The position numbers and the translations under genes were made by a program. Positions 1 to 8,043 of a DNA stretch of 38,284 bases are shown here, one piece after another. Each line of letters starts with the position of its first letter. Position 1 is the stretch's first letter. This DNA comes from Beijerinckiaceae bacterium (GTDB lineage Bacteria > Pseudomonadota > Alphaproteobacteria > Rhizobiales > Beijerinckiaceae): contig CANJWR010000021.1 of NCBI GenBank assembly GCA_947478455.1, positions 1 to 38,284 on the forward strand, written 5' to 3'. Under the pieces are notes generated by a model that made no database searches, had not been told where the DNA came from, and worked only from the letters and a program-made list of their open reading frames with translations.

Positions 1-50
1 CACGCATCGAGCCGCGCTACGCTACGCTCCGCACGCCTCGATGCGTGCGA
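1..50. repeat. Palindromic intergenic element, cut by the window edge
   Basis: An 11-base left arm at 1-11 (CACGCATCGAG) is perfectly matched by a right arm at 37-47 (CTCGATGCGTG), with 25 bases between. The right flank continues with CGA (48-50), so the left arm may extend beyond the window start. The loop is GC-rich and contains a short tandem GCTAC-type repeat. There is no T run on either side, so this is not a standard terminator. It resembles REP-like extragenic palindromes, but no second copy was noticed here, so that class is inference. Confidence 0.55.
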
Positions 51-348
51 CACCACAACTCACAAGGGCTCATGCAGCCCTTTTCTCTCAACCAGACTGG
101 TACACTTTTACGCCGCCATCTGGCACAATTTGTCGCCGCCATTGACAAGGCCGTCCAACCGGGTTCACGAGGCAACTGTCCTCTTATCGCTCGCGAACAG
201 GGCGCCATTGGGATCGGATCAGGGCGAAAATGTGAATTTCAAACTACCGTCAAGGCCTTCAAGAAAACTGAACAGGCCGCAGCGGGCCCACTTGTCGGAC
301 CGCCAGTCTTCGCGCACGATGCGGGCGAATGAATAGGAACTATCCTCA
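48..348. other. Intergenic stretch without a convincing gene
   Basis: About 300 bases upstream of the DUF2794 gene. Short open frames exist on both strands, but none shows a recognisable domain or a good ribosome binding site. A TTGACA hexamer lies at 142-147, but no acceptable -10 box is found 16-18 bases further on, so no promoter is called. The part next to 349 presumably contains the promoter of the DUF2794 gene. Confidence 0.5.
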
Positions 349-768
349 GTGAGCCCTCCGGACAGTAACGGCGGAAGCGACGTAACAGACATTGCGACGC
401 ACAGAAAAATCTTGCCGAAATCGTCCGGCCCGGTGTCGACGCACCCCGTGGCGGCTACCCCCGCTGCGGCTGTCGTCAGCTTCAATCGCCAGGAACTTCA
501 AAAAATCTTGAATGTCTATGGCCGCAAGGTCGCGTCCGGCGACTGGCGCGACTATGCGATCGACTTCACCCCTAACAAAGCCATCTTCTCGATTTACCGG
601 CGCGCTTCCGAAGTGCCGCTCTTCCGCGTCGAAAAAGATCCGAAACTCGCCCAGAAACAGGGGGCCTATTCGGTCATAGCGGCGACAGGTTTGATTCTCA
701 AACGCGGCCACGAACTTGAGCGCGTCCTCGCCGTATTGGATCGCCCGATAAAGCTGGTCTACGGATAA
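349..768 (+). CDS. DUF2794 family protein
   Basis: A 139-residue protein starting at GTG 349, with AGGAA at 335-339 as a plausible ribosome binding site. Residues 1-40 are Pro/Ser-rich and probably unstructured. The conserved DUF2794 core starts near residue 43 (SFNRQELQKIL) and runs through YGRKVASGDWRDYAIDF, then RRASEVPLFRVEKDPKLA, and ends with LKRGHELERVL. The family is small, cytoplasmic and restricted mostly to Alphaproteobacteria; its biochemical role is not established, so none is given. It is convergent with the BI-1 family gene, and one hairpin lies between the two. The family call is firm; the exact start is less so, because the N-terminal tail is not conserved. Confidence 0.85.
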   Translation: MSPPDSNGGSDVTDIATHRKILPKSSGPVSTHPVAATPAAAVVSFNRQELQKILNVYGRKVASGDWRDYAIDFTPNKAIFSIYRRASEVPLFRVEKDPKLAQKQGAYSVIAATGLILKRGHELERVLAVLDRPIKLVYG

Positions 769-772
769 TTCA

Positions 773-803
773 AACAAAAAAGGCCCCGCCAAAGCGGGGC
801 CTT
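773..803 (-). terminator. Rho-independent terminator of the BI-1 gene
   Basis: A perfect 10-base-pair stem (AAGGCCCCGC at 780-789 with GCGGGGCCTT at 794-803) closes a CAAA loop. On the minus strand it is followed by TTTTTGTTTG, a classic U tract, 17 bases past the stop of the BI-1 gene. On the plus strand the stem also lies just after the DUF2794 stop, but lacks a strong U tract, so it may act weakly in both directions. Confidence 0.85.
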
Positions 804-820
804 CAGTCGAAATTCAGTCA

Positions 821-1588
821 TCAGTTGTTGCGCGAACCGGTCAGCTGCAGCAGCGACGTAAAGATGTTGATGAAGTCGAGATACAGCATCAAGGCGCCAT
901 TGACGGACTTCTTGGTCGCAACTTCGTAGTCATCGCTGGCGTAGTACATTTCCTTGATGGTCTGCGTATCCCACGCCGTTAGACCAGCGAAGATCAAAAC
1001 CGACAGGCAGGACAGACCGAACTGCAGCGCCGAGCTCTGGATGAAAAGATTCACCAAGCTCGCGATCACGAGACCGATAAGGCCCATCACCAGAAACGAC
1101 CCGAAAGCCGAAAGGCTACGCTTAGTGGTGTAGCCATAAAGGCTCAGACCGCCGAACGCTGCCGCCGTGATGAAGAATGCGCGGGTCACTGAAGTGCCGG
1201 TGTAGACCAGCAGGATCGACGACAGCGACAGCCCCATAACGGCTGCAAAAGCGTAGAACATCATCCGCGCCGAAGAGGCCGCCATGCGGTCAATCCGGAA
1301 GGAAAAGAAGAACACGAAGGCGAGCGGCGCGAGCATGATCACCCAGCGCAGCGGGCTGGAATAAATGGCCTGACCGAAGCCAGTGAGCGCCATGCCGCCG
1401 GTCGGGCCGGTGGTGACAGCCAGCATGTTGGTGCCGAGAGCCGCCAATCCTGTGATCGCGAGGCCCAAGACCATGTTGTTGTATACGCCCAGCATGTAAG
1501 CGCGCAGGCCCTGATCGATTTCGGCGGCGCCGGCCCGGGCTACGCCTGAACCCCAGCGGGCAGTGGCGTTGCGGTCGAAGTCAGCCAT
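821..1588 (-). CDS. Bax inhibitor-1/YccA family membrane protein
   Basis: A 255-residue multi-spanning inner-membrane protein of the BI-1/YccA (UPF0005) family. After a soluble N-terminus (MADFDRNATARWG) with the family-typical ...DQGLRAYMLGVYNNM lead-in, seven hydrophobic segments follow between about residues 35 and 245. The C-terminal part has the typical LxxAWDTQxIKxMY element followed by ALMLYLDFINIF. Family members bind or leak calcium or protons, or modulate the FtsH protease; the function here is inferred from the family. The frame stays open upstream to 1840, but ATG 1588 is preceded by GAGAGGAAA and matches homologue starts. It is followed by a strong terminator and appears monocistronic. 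Confidence 0.9.
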   Translation of the reverse strand: MADFDRNATARWGSGVARAGAAEIDQGLRAYMLGVYNNMVLGLAITGLAALGTNMLAVTTGPTGGMALTGFGQAIYSSPLRWVIMLAPLAFVFFFSFRIDRMAASSARMMFYAFAAVMGLSLSSILLVYTGTSVTRAFFITAAAFGGLSLYGYTTKRSLSAFGSFLVMGLIGLVIASLVNLFIQSSALQFGLSCLSVLIFAGLTAWDTQTIKEMYYASDDYEVATKKSVNGALMLYLDFINIFTSLLQLTGSRNN

Positions 1589-1722
1589 AATTTCCTCTCG
1601 TTTCCCTCTGGGGCAACGGCCCCGTTTGCCAGACTTGCCGATACGGCAGGATTTCCGGCGAATAGAATATGGAGCCTCACCGGGTCGCGCACAAGGGGAG
1701 AGGCCGCACGTGTCAAACGTGC
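1589..1722 (-). promoter_or_regulatory. Leader region of the BI-1 gene with three small hairpins
   Basis: The 134-base gap between the permease stop and the BI-1 start holds, in minus-strand order, an inverted repeat GCACGT/ACGTGC (1706-1722) that touches the permease stop codon and embeds a TTGACA hexamer (1711-1716), a TGCCG/CGGCA hairpin (1636-1648) and a GGGGC/GCCCC hairpin with a 4-base loop (1610-1623). No good -10 box matches the TTGACA. Whether the hairpins are regulatory is unknown. Confidence 0.35.
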
Positions 1723-4317
1723 CTAAAGGCTCCTCAACCGGCGCGCTGGCTTTTGACCCAAAACCCGCCAGGTTCCGGCAAGGCCCAATCCCACCGTAAC
1801 CAGAAGCGCCGTTCCGGCAGCCCCGAACGCCGAGCCCCAAAGCCAGACGAAACCGTCGAGGCGCATCACGCGGGTCACAATCAACATCGCCGCAAGTCCG
1901 CCGGCCAGAATCCCGAAAATCGCCGTCGCCGTTCCAAGAAGCGCATATTCGGTCACCAGCGACGCCAACAGGCGAAGCCGCGTCGCACCAAGCGTTTTTA
2001 AAATGACAGCGTCATAGATCCGCGCATTTTGACCCGCCGCGAGTGCGCCCGAAAGTACAAGGATCGATGCCGCAAGAGCAATGCTGGCCGCAGCGCGAAT
2101 CGCAAAGGCCAACTGGTCCATGACATCGTTCAGCGCCTCAAGCGCGTCCTTCACCCGCACGGTTGTGACCGCCGGATAGGCGATTGCGACCTCCTTGAGC
2201 AGTGCGATCTCACGATCTGCAGACGTTCCCTTTGGAAAGGCGGCGGTTGCAAGATGCGTATGTGGCGCACCCGCAAAAGTATTGGGCGAAAAGACGAAGA
2301 CAAAATTGATCCCGAGTGAGCGCCAGTTGACCTTGCGTAAGTTGGCGACCCGCGCAATCAGATTGCGTCCCAGCACATTTACCGTGATCGCGTCCCCGAT
2401 TTTGATGCCGAGACCTCTTGCGGCATCTGCTTCCACCGACACGAGTGGCGCGCCCTTATAATCTGCCACCCACCAGTCGCCCTCTGTGAGGACGGAACCT
2501 TCAGGGAGTTCGCCCGCGTAAGTGATTCCCCGGTCGCCTTCCAAAACCCATGCGGCCTCCTGACTGGCCTTGATGTTCTCGGAGGGCGTATCGTTGAGCC
2601 GCACGAAGCGACCGCGCATCATCGGAACACGATCAAACTTCGCTTCGGGCGCCTTCTCATGGACGAAGGCGTCGAAAGCCGGCGCCTGACTGTTCTGGAT
2701 ATCGATGAAGAAGAAACTCGGCGTCTGGCCCGGCAATGATTTTGTGAGCTGCTGACGGATGTTGCCGTCGACCATCGTGAGAGTCACCAGCAAGGCCAGC
2801 CCCAATCCTAGCGACAAAACCACCGCAGGAGTGAGTGCCCCCGGCCGATAAATGTTGGAAACCGCCAGACGGACCTCCGTAATACGTGAACGAGGCGCGC
2901 GACGGGCTATCCACATGATGGCCTGACTGATCAAACGCAGCGCCACAAAGGCCAGAATAGAACCCAGCACATAGTAAAAAACCAGAAGCCGCTGCGACGC
3001 AAAGCCCAAAATGGCCGCTATGAGCGCGATCGCACAGAGAATTGCAGCGATCAGATAACGTCGCCGCGGACGCGTTTCGCCCGGATCAATCTGGTCGCGG
3101 AAAAGCGCCGATACCGGCACATCATGCGCGCGCCCCAGCGGCAAAAGCGAAAACGTCAGCGCCGTCAGAAAACCATACGCCGCACCGGTCGCCAACTGAC
3201 CGGGATAAATGTGCGGCTCAAGCGGAAACGGTAGCAATGCCCCAAGCGTCACGGAAACAAGAAACGGGATCGCAGCGCCAAGAAGAATGCCGATGGCAAT
3301 TCCGATGGCGGCGACCATCAGCACCTGCAGCAAGGCCGAGTTGAAGACCCATACGCCCGTAGCTCCCAACGCCTTGAGGGTGCCGAAATCCGCGCCCTTC
3401 CGGTCGATGAACGAACGCACCGCATTGGCGACGCCAACGCCACCCACCATCAACGCCGTCAGCCCGACAAGGGTCAGAAACTGGGTCACATAGCCAAGGT
3501 TCTTGGCAAATTGCGGCGATACATTCTGTCTGGTGCGTGGCTCCCATCCGGCTTCCGGAAAAGCTTTTGCAGCAGAATCAACGAGCATATCCGCCGCCTC
3601 AAGCGAAGCCGCCCCGCCGTCGAGAGCGGGCAGCACTGCGCGGTAAACCCAGCGCACAAGCGAACCAGGCTGCAACAGGCCTGTATCGCGCAATCCATCC
3701 TGAGACATCAGTACGCGCGGACCAAAACCGATTCCGACTGCCAGCTTGTCAGGTTCCGAGATCAGAGTGGCGCGCAGTTCGAACGCCTTGTCGCCGATAA
3801 ATATCCTGTCGCCTGTCTTCAGAGACAGGCGCGCCGGCAAGGCCGCGTCGGCCACGAGGCCGAAAATGCCGTTGCGCACCGCAAGCGCATCCTGAAGCGA
3901 CACTGGCGGATCGAGTTCAACCGAGCCCAGAACCGGATAGAGTGCGTCGACAGCCTTGATCTCGACAAGAGCTGATGTCCCATCCTCGCGCCGGGACATC
4001 GCCCGCATCGTGGCGATGGTCGAGAGGTTGGCGCGCTCCGAAAACCATGCCCGTTCTTCTGACCCAAGCTCCCGATGCATCAGCGCGAAAGAAGCGTCGC
4101 CACCGAGAATCCTGCGGCTTTCTCGCCCGACCCCATCTGAAAGGCTGCGGGAAACCGACCCGACTCCCACGATCGCCATGACGCCCAAAGCTATGCAGGC
4201 CAGGAAAATCCGAAATCCTGCTAGGCCTCCGCGCATGTCTCGCAACGCAAGCCGCAAGGTCAGCGGAATGCGGCTGACCTGCGTCTGCTCGGGAGAAGAA
4301 CCTGAAGAGTTGTTCAC
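1723..4317 (-). CDS. FtsX-like ABC transporter permease (YbbP type)
   Basis: An 864-residue permease starting at GTG 4317. A first transmembrane helix lies at about residues 32-52 (FRIFLACIALGVMAIVGVG), followed by a large periplasmic MacB-type core region, an FtsX module at about 265-360 (LTLVGLTALMVGGVGVANAV), further helices at about 390-460, a second periplasmic part, and a last FtsX module at about 740-855. This duplicated layout is that of YbbP. It pairs with the ATPase encoded just upstream; the two reading frames overlap by four bases (GTGA), which points to translational coupling. YbbAP systems are thought to extract or export hydrophobic or lipid-linked compounds together with the TesA esterase, which is encoded divergently next door. 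The substrate cannot be told from sequence. Confidence 0.9.
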   Translation of the reverse strand: MNNSSGSSPEQTQVSRIPLTLRLALRDMRGGLAGFRIFLACIALGVMAIVGVGSVSRSLSDGVGRESRRILGGDASFALMHRELGSEERAWFSERANLSTIATMRAMSRREDGTSALVEIKAVDALYPVLGSVELDPPVSLQDALAVRNGIFGLVADAALPARLSLKTGDRIFIGDKAFELRATLISEPDKLAVGIGFGPRVLMSQDGLRDTGLLQPGSLVRWVYRAVLPALDGGAASLEAADMLVDSAAKAFPEAGWEPRTRQNVSPQFAKNLGYVTQFLTLVGLTALMVGGVGVANAVRSFIDRKGADFGTLKALGATGVWVFNSALLQVLMVAAIGIAIGILLGAAIPFLVSVTLGALLPFPLEPHIYPGQLATGAAYGFLTALTFSLLPLGRAHDVPVSALFRDQIDPGETRPRRRYLIAAILCAIALIAAILGFASQRLLVFYYVLGSILAFVALRLISQAIMWIARRAPRSRITEVRLAVSNIYRPGALTPAVVLSLGLGLALLVTLTMVDGNIRQQLTKSLPGQTPSFFFIDIQNSQAPAFDAFVHEKAPEAKFDRVPMMRGRFVRLNDTPSENIKASQEAAWVLEGDRGITYAGELPEGSVLTEGDWWVADYKGAPLVSVEADAARGLGIKIGDAITVNVLGRNLIARVANLRKVNWRSLGINFVFVFSPNTFAGAPHTHLATAAFPKGTSADREIALLKEVAIAYPAVTTVRVKDALEALNDVMDQLAFAIRAAASIALAASILVLSGALAAGQNARIYDAVILKTLGATRLRLLASLVTEYALLGTATAIFGILAGGLAAMLIVTRVMRLDGFVWLWGSAFGAAGTALLVTVGLGLAGTWRVLGQKPARRLRSL

Positions 4318-5018
4318 TGGGCGGCCTGCGCCGGTTCAGGAATACTTTCTCGTTCGATTTCACCCGATTTCAGATGAATCGTCCGGTCGCAGCGGGCGGC
4401 CAGCCCGGCATCATGAGTGACCAGAACCAGCGTGGCACCTTTTTCGCGCTGGAGCTTGAAGATCATCTCGACGATATCGCGACCCGTCTCGTAATCGAGA
4501 TTGCCAGTGGGTTCGTCGGCAATCAAAAGGGACGGATTGGGAGCCAGAGCGCGCGCCAGCGCCACTCGCTGTTGTTCGCCGCCCGACAATTGCGCCGGGT
4601 AATGGGAGGCGCGCGCCGAAAGCCCTACTGCCGCCAGCTCCCGCAAGGCCCGTTCGAACGCATCCGGAGCGCCCGCCAACTCCAGCGGAACCGCCACATT
4701 TTCGAGTGCTGTCATCGTCGGAATGAGGTGAAAAGACTGAAAGACAATGCCGATCCGCGACCCGCGAAACCTGGCCAGCTGATCTTCATCCATCCCGTCC
4801 AGCACAGTCCCATCGATCGACACGGAACCCGAATCCGGTCGTTCGAGCCCAGCCATGGTCATCAGCAAGGTCGATTTTCCAGAACCGGACGGACCGACAA
4901 GACCGACCGCTTCGCCCTTCTGGATCGCCAGGGAAATGCCTTTGAGAATATGGACGCGCGCGGCCCCCTTCCCCAAACTCAGCTGAACGCCCTTCACTTC
5001 AATGGCGGAAGCCACCAT
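4314..5018 (-). CDS. ABC transporter ATP-binding protein (YbbA/LolD-like)
   Basis: A 234-residue ATPase with all motifs in place: Walker [10 protein letters not shown] (42-50), Q-loop Gln94, signature LSGGEQQ (144-150), Walker B LLIADEP (164-170) and switch His202. The sequence places it in the MacB/LolD/YbbA subfamily, which drives FtsX-like permeases by mechanotransmission rather than by an alternating channel. The frame is open to 5078, but ATG 5018 with upstream GAGGATC is favoured and fits homologue length. It is the first gene of a two-gene operon with the permease (GTGA overlap) and is divergent from the TesA-like gene; the start codons are 71 bases apart, so the promoters must sit in or near this gap. 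Confidence 0.93.
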   Translation of the reverse strand: MVASAIEVKGVQLSLGKGAARVHILKGISLAIQKGEAVGLVGPSGSGKSTLLMTMAGLERPDSGSVSIDGTVLDGMDEDQLARFRGSRIGIVFQSFHLIPTMTALENVAVPLELAGAPDAFERALRELAAVGLSARASHYPAQLSGGEQQRVALARALAPNPSLLIADEPTGNLDYETGRDIVEMIFKLQREKGATLVLVTHDAGLAARCDRTIHLKSGEIERESIPEPAQAAQ

Positions 5019-5089
5019 GTTGATCCTCGACCGCAAGAATGCCTCAGGGTGACAATCCCACGAGGCGCAACCATTCATATGGGTATGAA

Positions 5090-5767
5090 ATGCCGTTCGT
5101 CTATTCGCGATCGCTCAGATTGATTGCAATCCTTGCGTTAGCGGCCATCGGGGTCTTGTCGATCAACATTAGATCAACGTCTGCAGCGGCTGACCGAATC
5201 CGCATTGTCGCGCTGGGAGACAGCCTCACCGCCGGGTATGGGTTGCCGGCCAATTCGGCTTTTCCGACGCTGCTAGAAGCCGCCCTAAGGAGCGCTGGCG
5301 AAAATGTGATCGTCGACAATGCAGGCGTGTCAGGCGACACCACGACTGGCGCGCTCGAACGGCTCGACTGGGCAATTCCGGACGATGCCGATGCTGTGAT
5401 CGTGGAGCTTGGCGCCAACGATATGTTGCGCGGTCTTCCTCCGGACATCGCCCGCAAGACACTCGATCAAATTCTTTCAAAACTTCAGCAAAAGCGTGTG
5501 CAAATCCTCGTCGCCGGTATGCTCGCGGCGCCGGGTCTTGGAGCCGACTATGCAAAGTCATTCAACGCAATCTATCCAGAGCTGGCGCGCAAGTATGACG
5601 CTATCCTGTATCCGTTTTTCCTCGAAGGTCTGGCGGGCGATTTCAACCTGCTGCAGAAGGACGGACTGCATCCCAATCGCGCCGGTGTTGAAAAAATCGT
5701 CGTATCGATTCTCCCGGCAGTCCGGCAGTTGATCGACCAAGCGCGAACGAAAGGCGCAAAAAACTAG
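5090..5767 (+). CDS. tesA: Arylesterase / lysophospholipase, TesA-like SGNH hydrolase
   Basis: A 225-residue periplasmic SGNH/GDSL hydrolase acting on short acyl esters or thioesters and lysophospholipids. From ATG 5090 the first 34 residues form a signal peptide (basic start, hydrophobic 10-25, cleavage near STSAAA). Block I GDSLTAGYG contains nucleophile Ser45, block III GAND contains Asn110, and block V DGLHPN supplies Asp191 and His194. An upstream in-frame ATG at 5039 would add 17 residues that spoil the signal peptide, and neither start has a strong ribosome binding site. The divergent neighbours are the YbbA/YbbP-like exporter genes, the same grouping as ybbA-ybbP-tesA in Escherichia coli, which suggests a joint role. 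The family is clear; the substrate is not. Confidence 0.9.
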   Translation: MPFVYSRSLRLIAILALAAIGVLSINIRSTSAAADRIRIVALGDSLTAGYGLPANSAFPTLLEAALRSAGENVIVDNAGVSGDTTTGALERLDWAIPDDADAVIVELGANDMLRGLPPDIARKTLDQILSKLQQKRVQILVAGMLAAPGLGADYAKSFNAIYPELARKYDAILYPFFLEGLAGDFNLLQKDGLHPNRAGVEKIVVSILPAVRQLIDQARTKGAKN

Positions 5768-5792
5768 ATACGGGTTTTAACTGGATTTCGTC

Positions 5793-6326
5793 ATGCCGCG
5801 TCTTTTTACCGGGCTACAAATTCCTGGATCGATTTGTCAGGAACTCTCGCTCTTACGGGGAGGACTGAACGGCGCGAAATGGATCGAACCGGAGAGCTAT
5901 CATCTGACGCTGCGCTTTATCGGCGACGTCGACGTTGCTCTGGCGAATGACATTCTCGATGAGTTGGCCAGAACCTCGTGTCCGCAAGTGACGATTGCAC
6001 TCGACGGATTGATCGAGTTCGGCGGTAACAAGCCCCGCGCAATAGCTGTTCGGGTGCAATCCGATTCTCGATTGATAGATCTTCAGGCCGGTCAGGAAAG
6101 AGCTATCCGGCGCGCAGGCGCTGCTCCCGAAACACGCAAATTTATACCTCACGTGACGCTGGCGCGTCTGCGCTCGGTAAGTCCTCTCGCTGTTGCAGAC
6201 TATCTGGGCTCAAGAACCGCTTTCAAGCCGCTTACATTCCAGGCCGAACAATTCGTGGTCTATTCCTCGCGTGCCTCAAGGGGCGGAGGCCCCTACGTTG
6301 TAGAAGCCGCTTATCCTCTGGGATAA
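5793..6326 (+). CDS. thpR: RNA 2',3'-cyclic phosphodiesterase (LigT/ThpR, 2H family)
   Basis: A 177-residue cytoplasmic 2H phosphoesterase that opens 2',3'-cyclic phosphates on RNA ends; the family was first named 2'-5' RNA ligase. Both signature HxTx motifs are intact: HLTL at 37-40 and HVTL at 120-123, with catalytic His37 and His120. Other family landmarks are the start MPRLFTGLQIP and FxAEQFVVYSSRxSRGGGPY near the C-terminus. It starts 25 bases after the esterase stop and is probably co-transcribed with it, although no strong ribosome binding site is visible. Its last 16 bases overlap the end of the convergent phosphotransferase gene. Confidence 0.92.
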   Translation: MPRLFTGLQIPGSICQELSLLRGGLNGAKWIEPESYHLTLRFIGDVDVALANDILDELARTSCPQVTIALDGLIEFGGNKPRAIAVRVQSDSRLIDLQAGQERAIRRAGAAPETRKFIPHVTLARLRSVSPLAVADYLGSRTAFKPLTFQAEQFVVYSSRASRGGGPYVVEAAYPLG

Positions 6327-7342
6327 CGCGCGATATTCCAGCCCAATTCGGCCAGCGGCCGCACGCGCTTCCCCTCGTCCAGAGCCCCCGCACTCGCCGA
6401 CATGCCATCCGCAGTGCGGCGTGCCACGCCCTGCAGGATCGCCGCGAGCCTGAACAGATTGTAAGCAATATAAAAATTCCAGTTTTCCATCACATCGGAA
6501 AGCTTCCGGCCCGTTCGCTCGCAATAGCTCCGCACATATTCCGCCTCCGACGGAATACCAAGTTCCGCATGATTCAAACCTGCTGCGCCCCGGAACAACT
6601 GCGGCGACAAATGCCATGTCAGGCAATGATAGGAAAAATCCGCCAAAGGGTGCCCAAGAGTTGAAAGCTCCCAGTCAAGCACCGCCCGAACCTCCGGTTT
6701 AGCAGAATCGAAAATCAGATTGTCGAGCCGGTAATCGCCATGGACCAGTGTCGTTTCGTCGCCCGATGGAATGTTCCCGGGCAACCACTCGATCAGACGA
6801 TCCATTGCGTCGACCGTATCGGTCGAACAGGCGCGATATTGTTTGCTCCAGCGATCGATTTGCCGCGCGAAATAGTTTCCTGGTCGTCCGAAGTCGGACA
6901 GACCCAGACCTTGCCAGTCGACACCATGTAGTTTGGCGATAACCCGGTTGGCTTCATCAAAGATCGCCGTACGCTCCGATGGCTCGAGGCCCGGCAGCGA
7001 TTGCTCGAACAGAACGCGACCGGCAATAAATTCCATGACGAAAAAGGCGCGACCGATCACAGATTCATCGTCGCAAAGGCAATAGAGCTTGGGCACTGGC
7101 ACATCGGTCTGCTTCAAGACTGACATCAGCCGAAACTCGCGCTCTATCGCGTGGGCGCTGCGCAACAATTGCGAGGCCGGTCCTGGTTTGGTTCGCATGA
7201 CAAGGGTATGGGTCGGGCTCGAAAGCTTGTAGGTCGGATTGCTGCGGCCGCCCTGGAACTGATCGATTTCGACCGGCCCCGCGAAGCAATCAATGTGGCT
7301 CTGGAGCCAACGCTCCAACGCAGTGATATTGATGTCCGACAT
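6311..7342 (-). CDS. Phosphotransferase family protein (APH fold, ACAD10-like)
   Basis: A 343-residue protein of the aminoglycoside phosphotransferase/choline kinase fold. It has the nucleotide loop QGGRSNPTYKL (30-40), a candidate ATP lysine (MRTKP, Lys52), the hinge VMEFIAGRVL (102-111), the catalytic loop HGDYRLDN (201-208, Asp203) and the metal-binding VLDWE (221-225, Asp223). This pattern matches the subgroup fused to acyl-CoA dehydrogenase in ACAD10 and found as single proteins in many Proteobacteria, where kinase activity on hydroxyacyl substrates has been suggested. Antibiotic resistance is unlikely. The gene is nine bases downstream of the HNH gene and convergent with thpR, overlapping its 3' end by 16 bases. 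Confidence 0.85.
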   Translation of the reverse strand: MSDINITALERWLQSHIDCFAGPVEIDQFQGGRSNPTYKLSSPTHTLVMRTKPGPASQLLRSAHAIEREFRLMSVLKQTDVPVPKLYCLCDDESVIGRAFFVMEFIAGRVLFEQSLPGLEPSERTAIFDEANRVIAKLHGVDWQGLGLSDFGRPGNYFARQIDRWSKQYRACSTDTVDAMDRLIEWLPGNIPSGDETTLVHGDYRLDNLIFDSAKPEVRAVLDWELSTLGHPLADFSYHCLTWHLSPQLFRGAAGLNHAELGIPSEAEYVRSYCERTGRKLSDVMENWNFYIAYNLFRLAAILQGVARRTADGMSASAGALDEGKRVRPLAELGWNIARYPRG

Positions 7343-7351
7343 GAAGGATCG

Positions 7352-7900
7352 CTACGGTTCGAGGACCGAATCCCAGTAGAGATAATCGAGCCAGCTGTCA
7401 TGCAGGTAATTGGGCGGGAACAAGCGGCCGTTCTGATGCAGGTCAGTGACGCTTGGCTGGTATGGCTTGATGGCCGGCCACATATGAGCCTCGTTGGGCA
7501 TGCGGTCCGCTTTGCGCAAATTGCAGGGCGAACAGGCCGCAACAACGTTTTCCCATGTGGTCATGCCGCCCTTTGAACGCGGAATGACGTGATCGAACGT
7601 CAGATCGTCTCGGGTTCCACAATATTGGCAGGTAAAGCGGTCGCGCAGAAAAACGTTGAAACGCGTGAAAGCCGGATGCCGCGATGGTTTGATGTAGGTC
7701 TTGAGCGAGACGACCGACGGCAGTCGCATTTCGAAATTCGGGCTGCGAACGGTCCGATCATATTCGGAAACGATATTCACACGGTCCATAAAGACCGCCT
7801 TGATCGAATCCTGCCATGACCACAGCGATAGTGGATAATAGCTCAAAGGCCTGAAATCGGCATTGAGGACCAATGCCGGGCAGGCCTCCGGTGAAACCAT
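7352..7900 (-). CDS. HNH endonuclease family protein
   Basis: A 182-residue protein with a C-terminal HNH nuclease fold: zinc-binding CxxC at Cys91/Cys94, catalytic-type DHVIPRSKGG with His104, Asn118 in WENVVAAC, and the second CxxC at Cys123/Cys126. The N-terminus LVLNADFRPLSYYPLSLWSWQDSIKAVF is conserved in a chromosomal alphaproteobacterial family found as a single housekeeping-type gene, not in a restriction system. Its natural target is not known. The frame is open to 7996; ATG 7900 is chosen because homologues begin just before LVLNADFRPL, though no strong ribosome binding site supports it. It is probably co-transcribed with the following phosphotransferase gene. Confidence 0.85.
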   Translation of the reverse strand: MVSPEACPALVLNADFRPLSYYPLSLWSWQDSIKAVFMDRVNIVSEYDRTVRSPNFEMRLPSVVSLKTYIKPSRHPAFTRFNVFLRDRFTCQYCGTRDDLTFDHVIPRSKGGMTTWENVVAACSPCNLRKADRMPNEAHMWPAIKPYQPSVTDLHQNGRLFPPNYLHDSWLDYLYWDSVLEP

Positions 7901-7928
7901 CGGGTGAAAGTGAACCGTCAAGCGGCAC

Positions 7929-7978
7929 CCCTCAGGTCGGGCGAGCGGATAATCCCGATCGCCGGGTTTACCTGAGGG
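7929..7978. repeat. Inverted repeat upstream of the HNH gene
   Basis: Perfect 9-base arms CCCTCAGGT (7929-7937) and ACCTGAGGG (7970-7978) enclose 32 bases. It lies 28-78 bases upstream of the chosen HNH start, inside the open extension of that frame. It may be a stem-loop or a split operator; there is no T run, so it is not an obvious terminator. Confidence 0.4.
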
Positions 7979-8043
7979 ACAGTCTAACGCCCTCACGACC
8001 GAATTGTGAAGGTCTTCTTAACGATTGATTGCGGCTCGACAGC

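Noticed and set aside
142-170. TTGACA as a promoter -35
   Set aside because: No acceptable -10 hexamer at 16-18 bases spacing.
45-332. Short plus-strand frame before the DUF2794 gene
   Set aside because: No recognisable motif, no strong ribosome binding site, and an overlapping alternative frame of similar quality.
1589-1840. N-terminal extension of the BI-1 frame
   Set aside because: No homology; overlaps the permease 3' end; ATG 1588 has a good ribosome binding site.
6311-7342. Possible aminoglycoside resistance gene
   Set aside because: The APH fold is shared with many kinases; the sequence pattern is that of the ACAD10-like group and the context is housekeeping.
7352-7900. Possible restriction or homing endonuclease role for the HNH gene
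   Set aside because: No methylase or intron/intein context; it belongs to a conserved single-gene chromosomal family.
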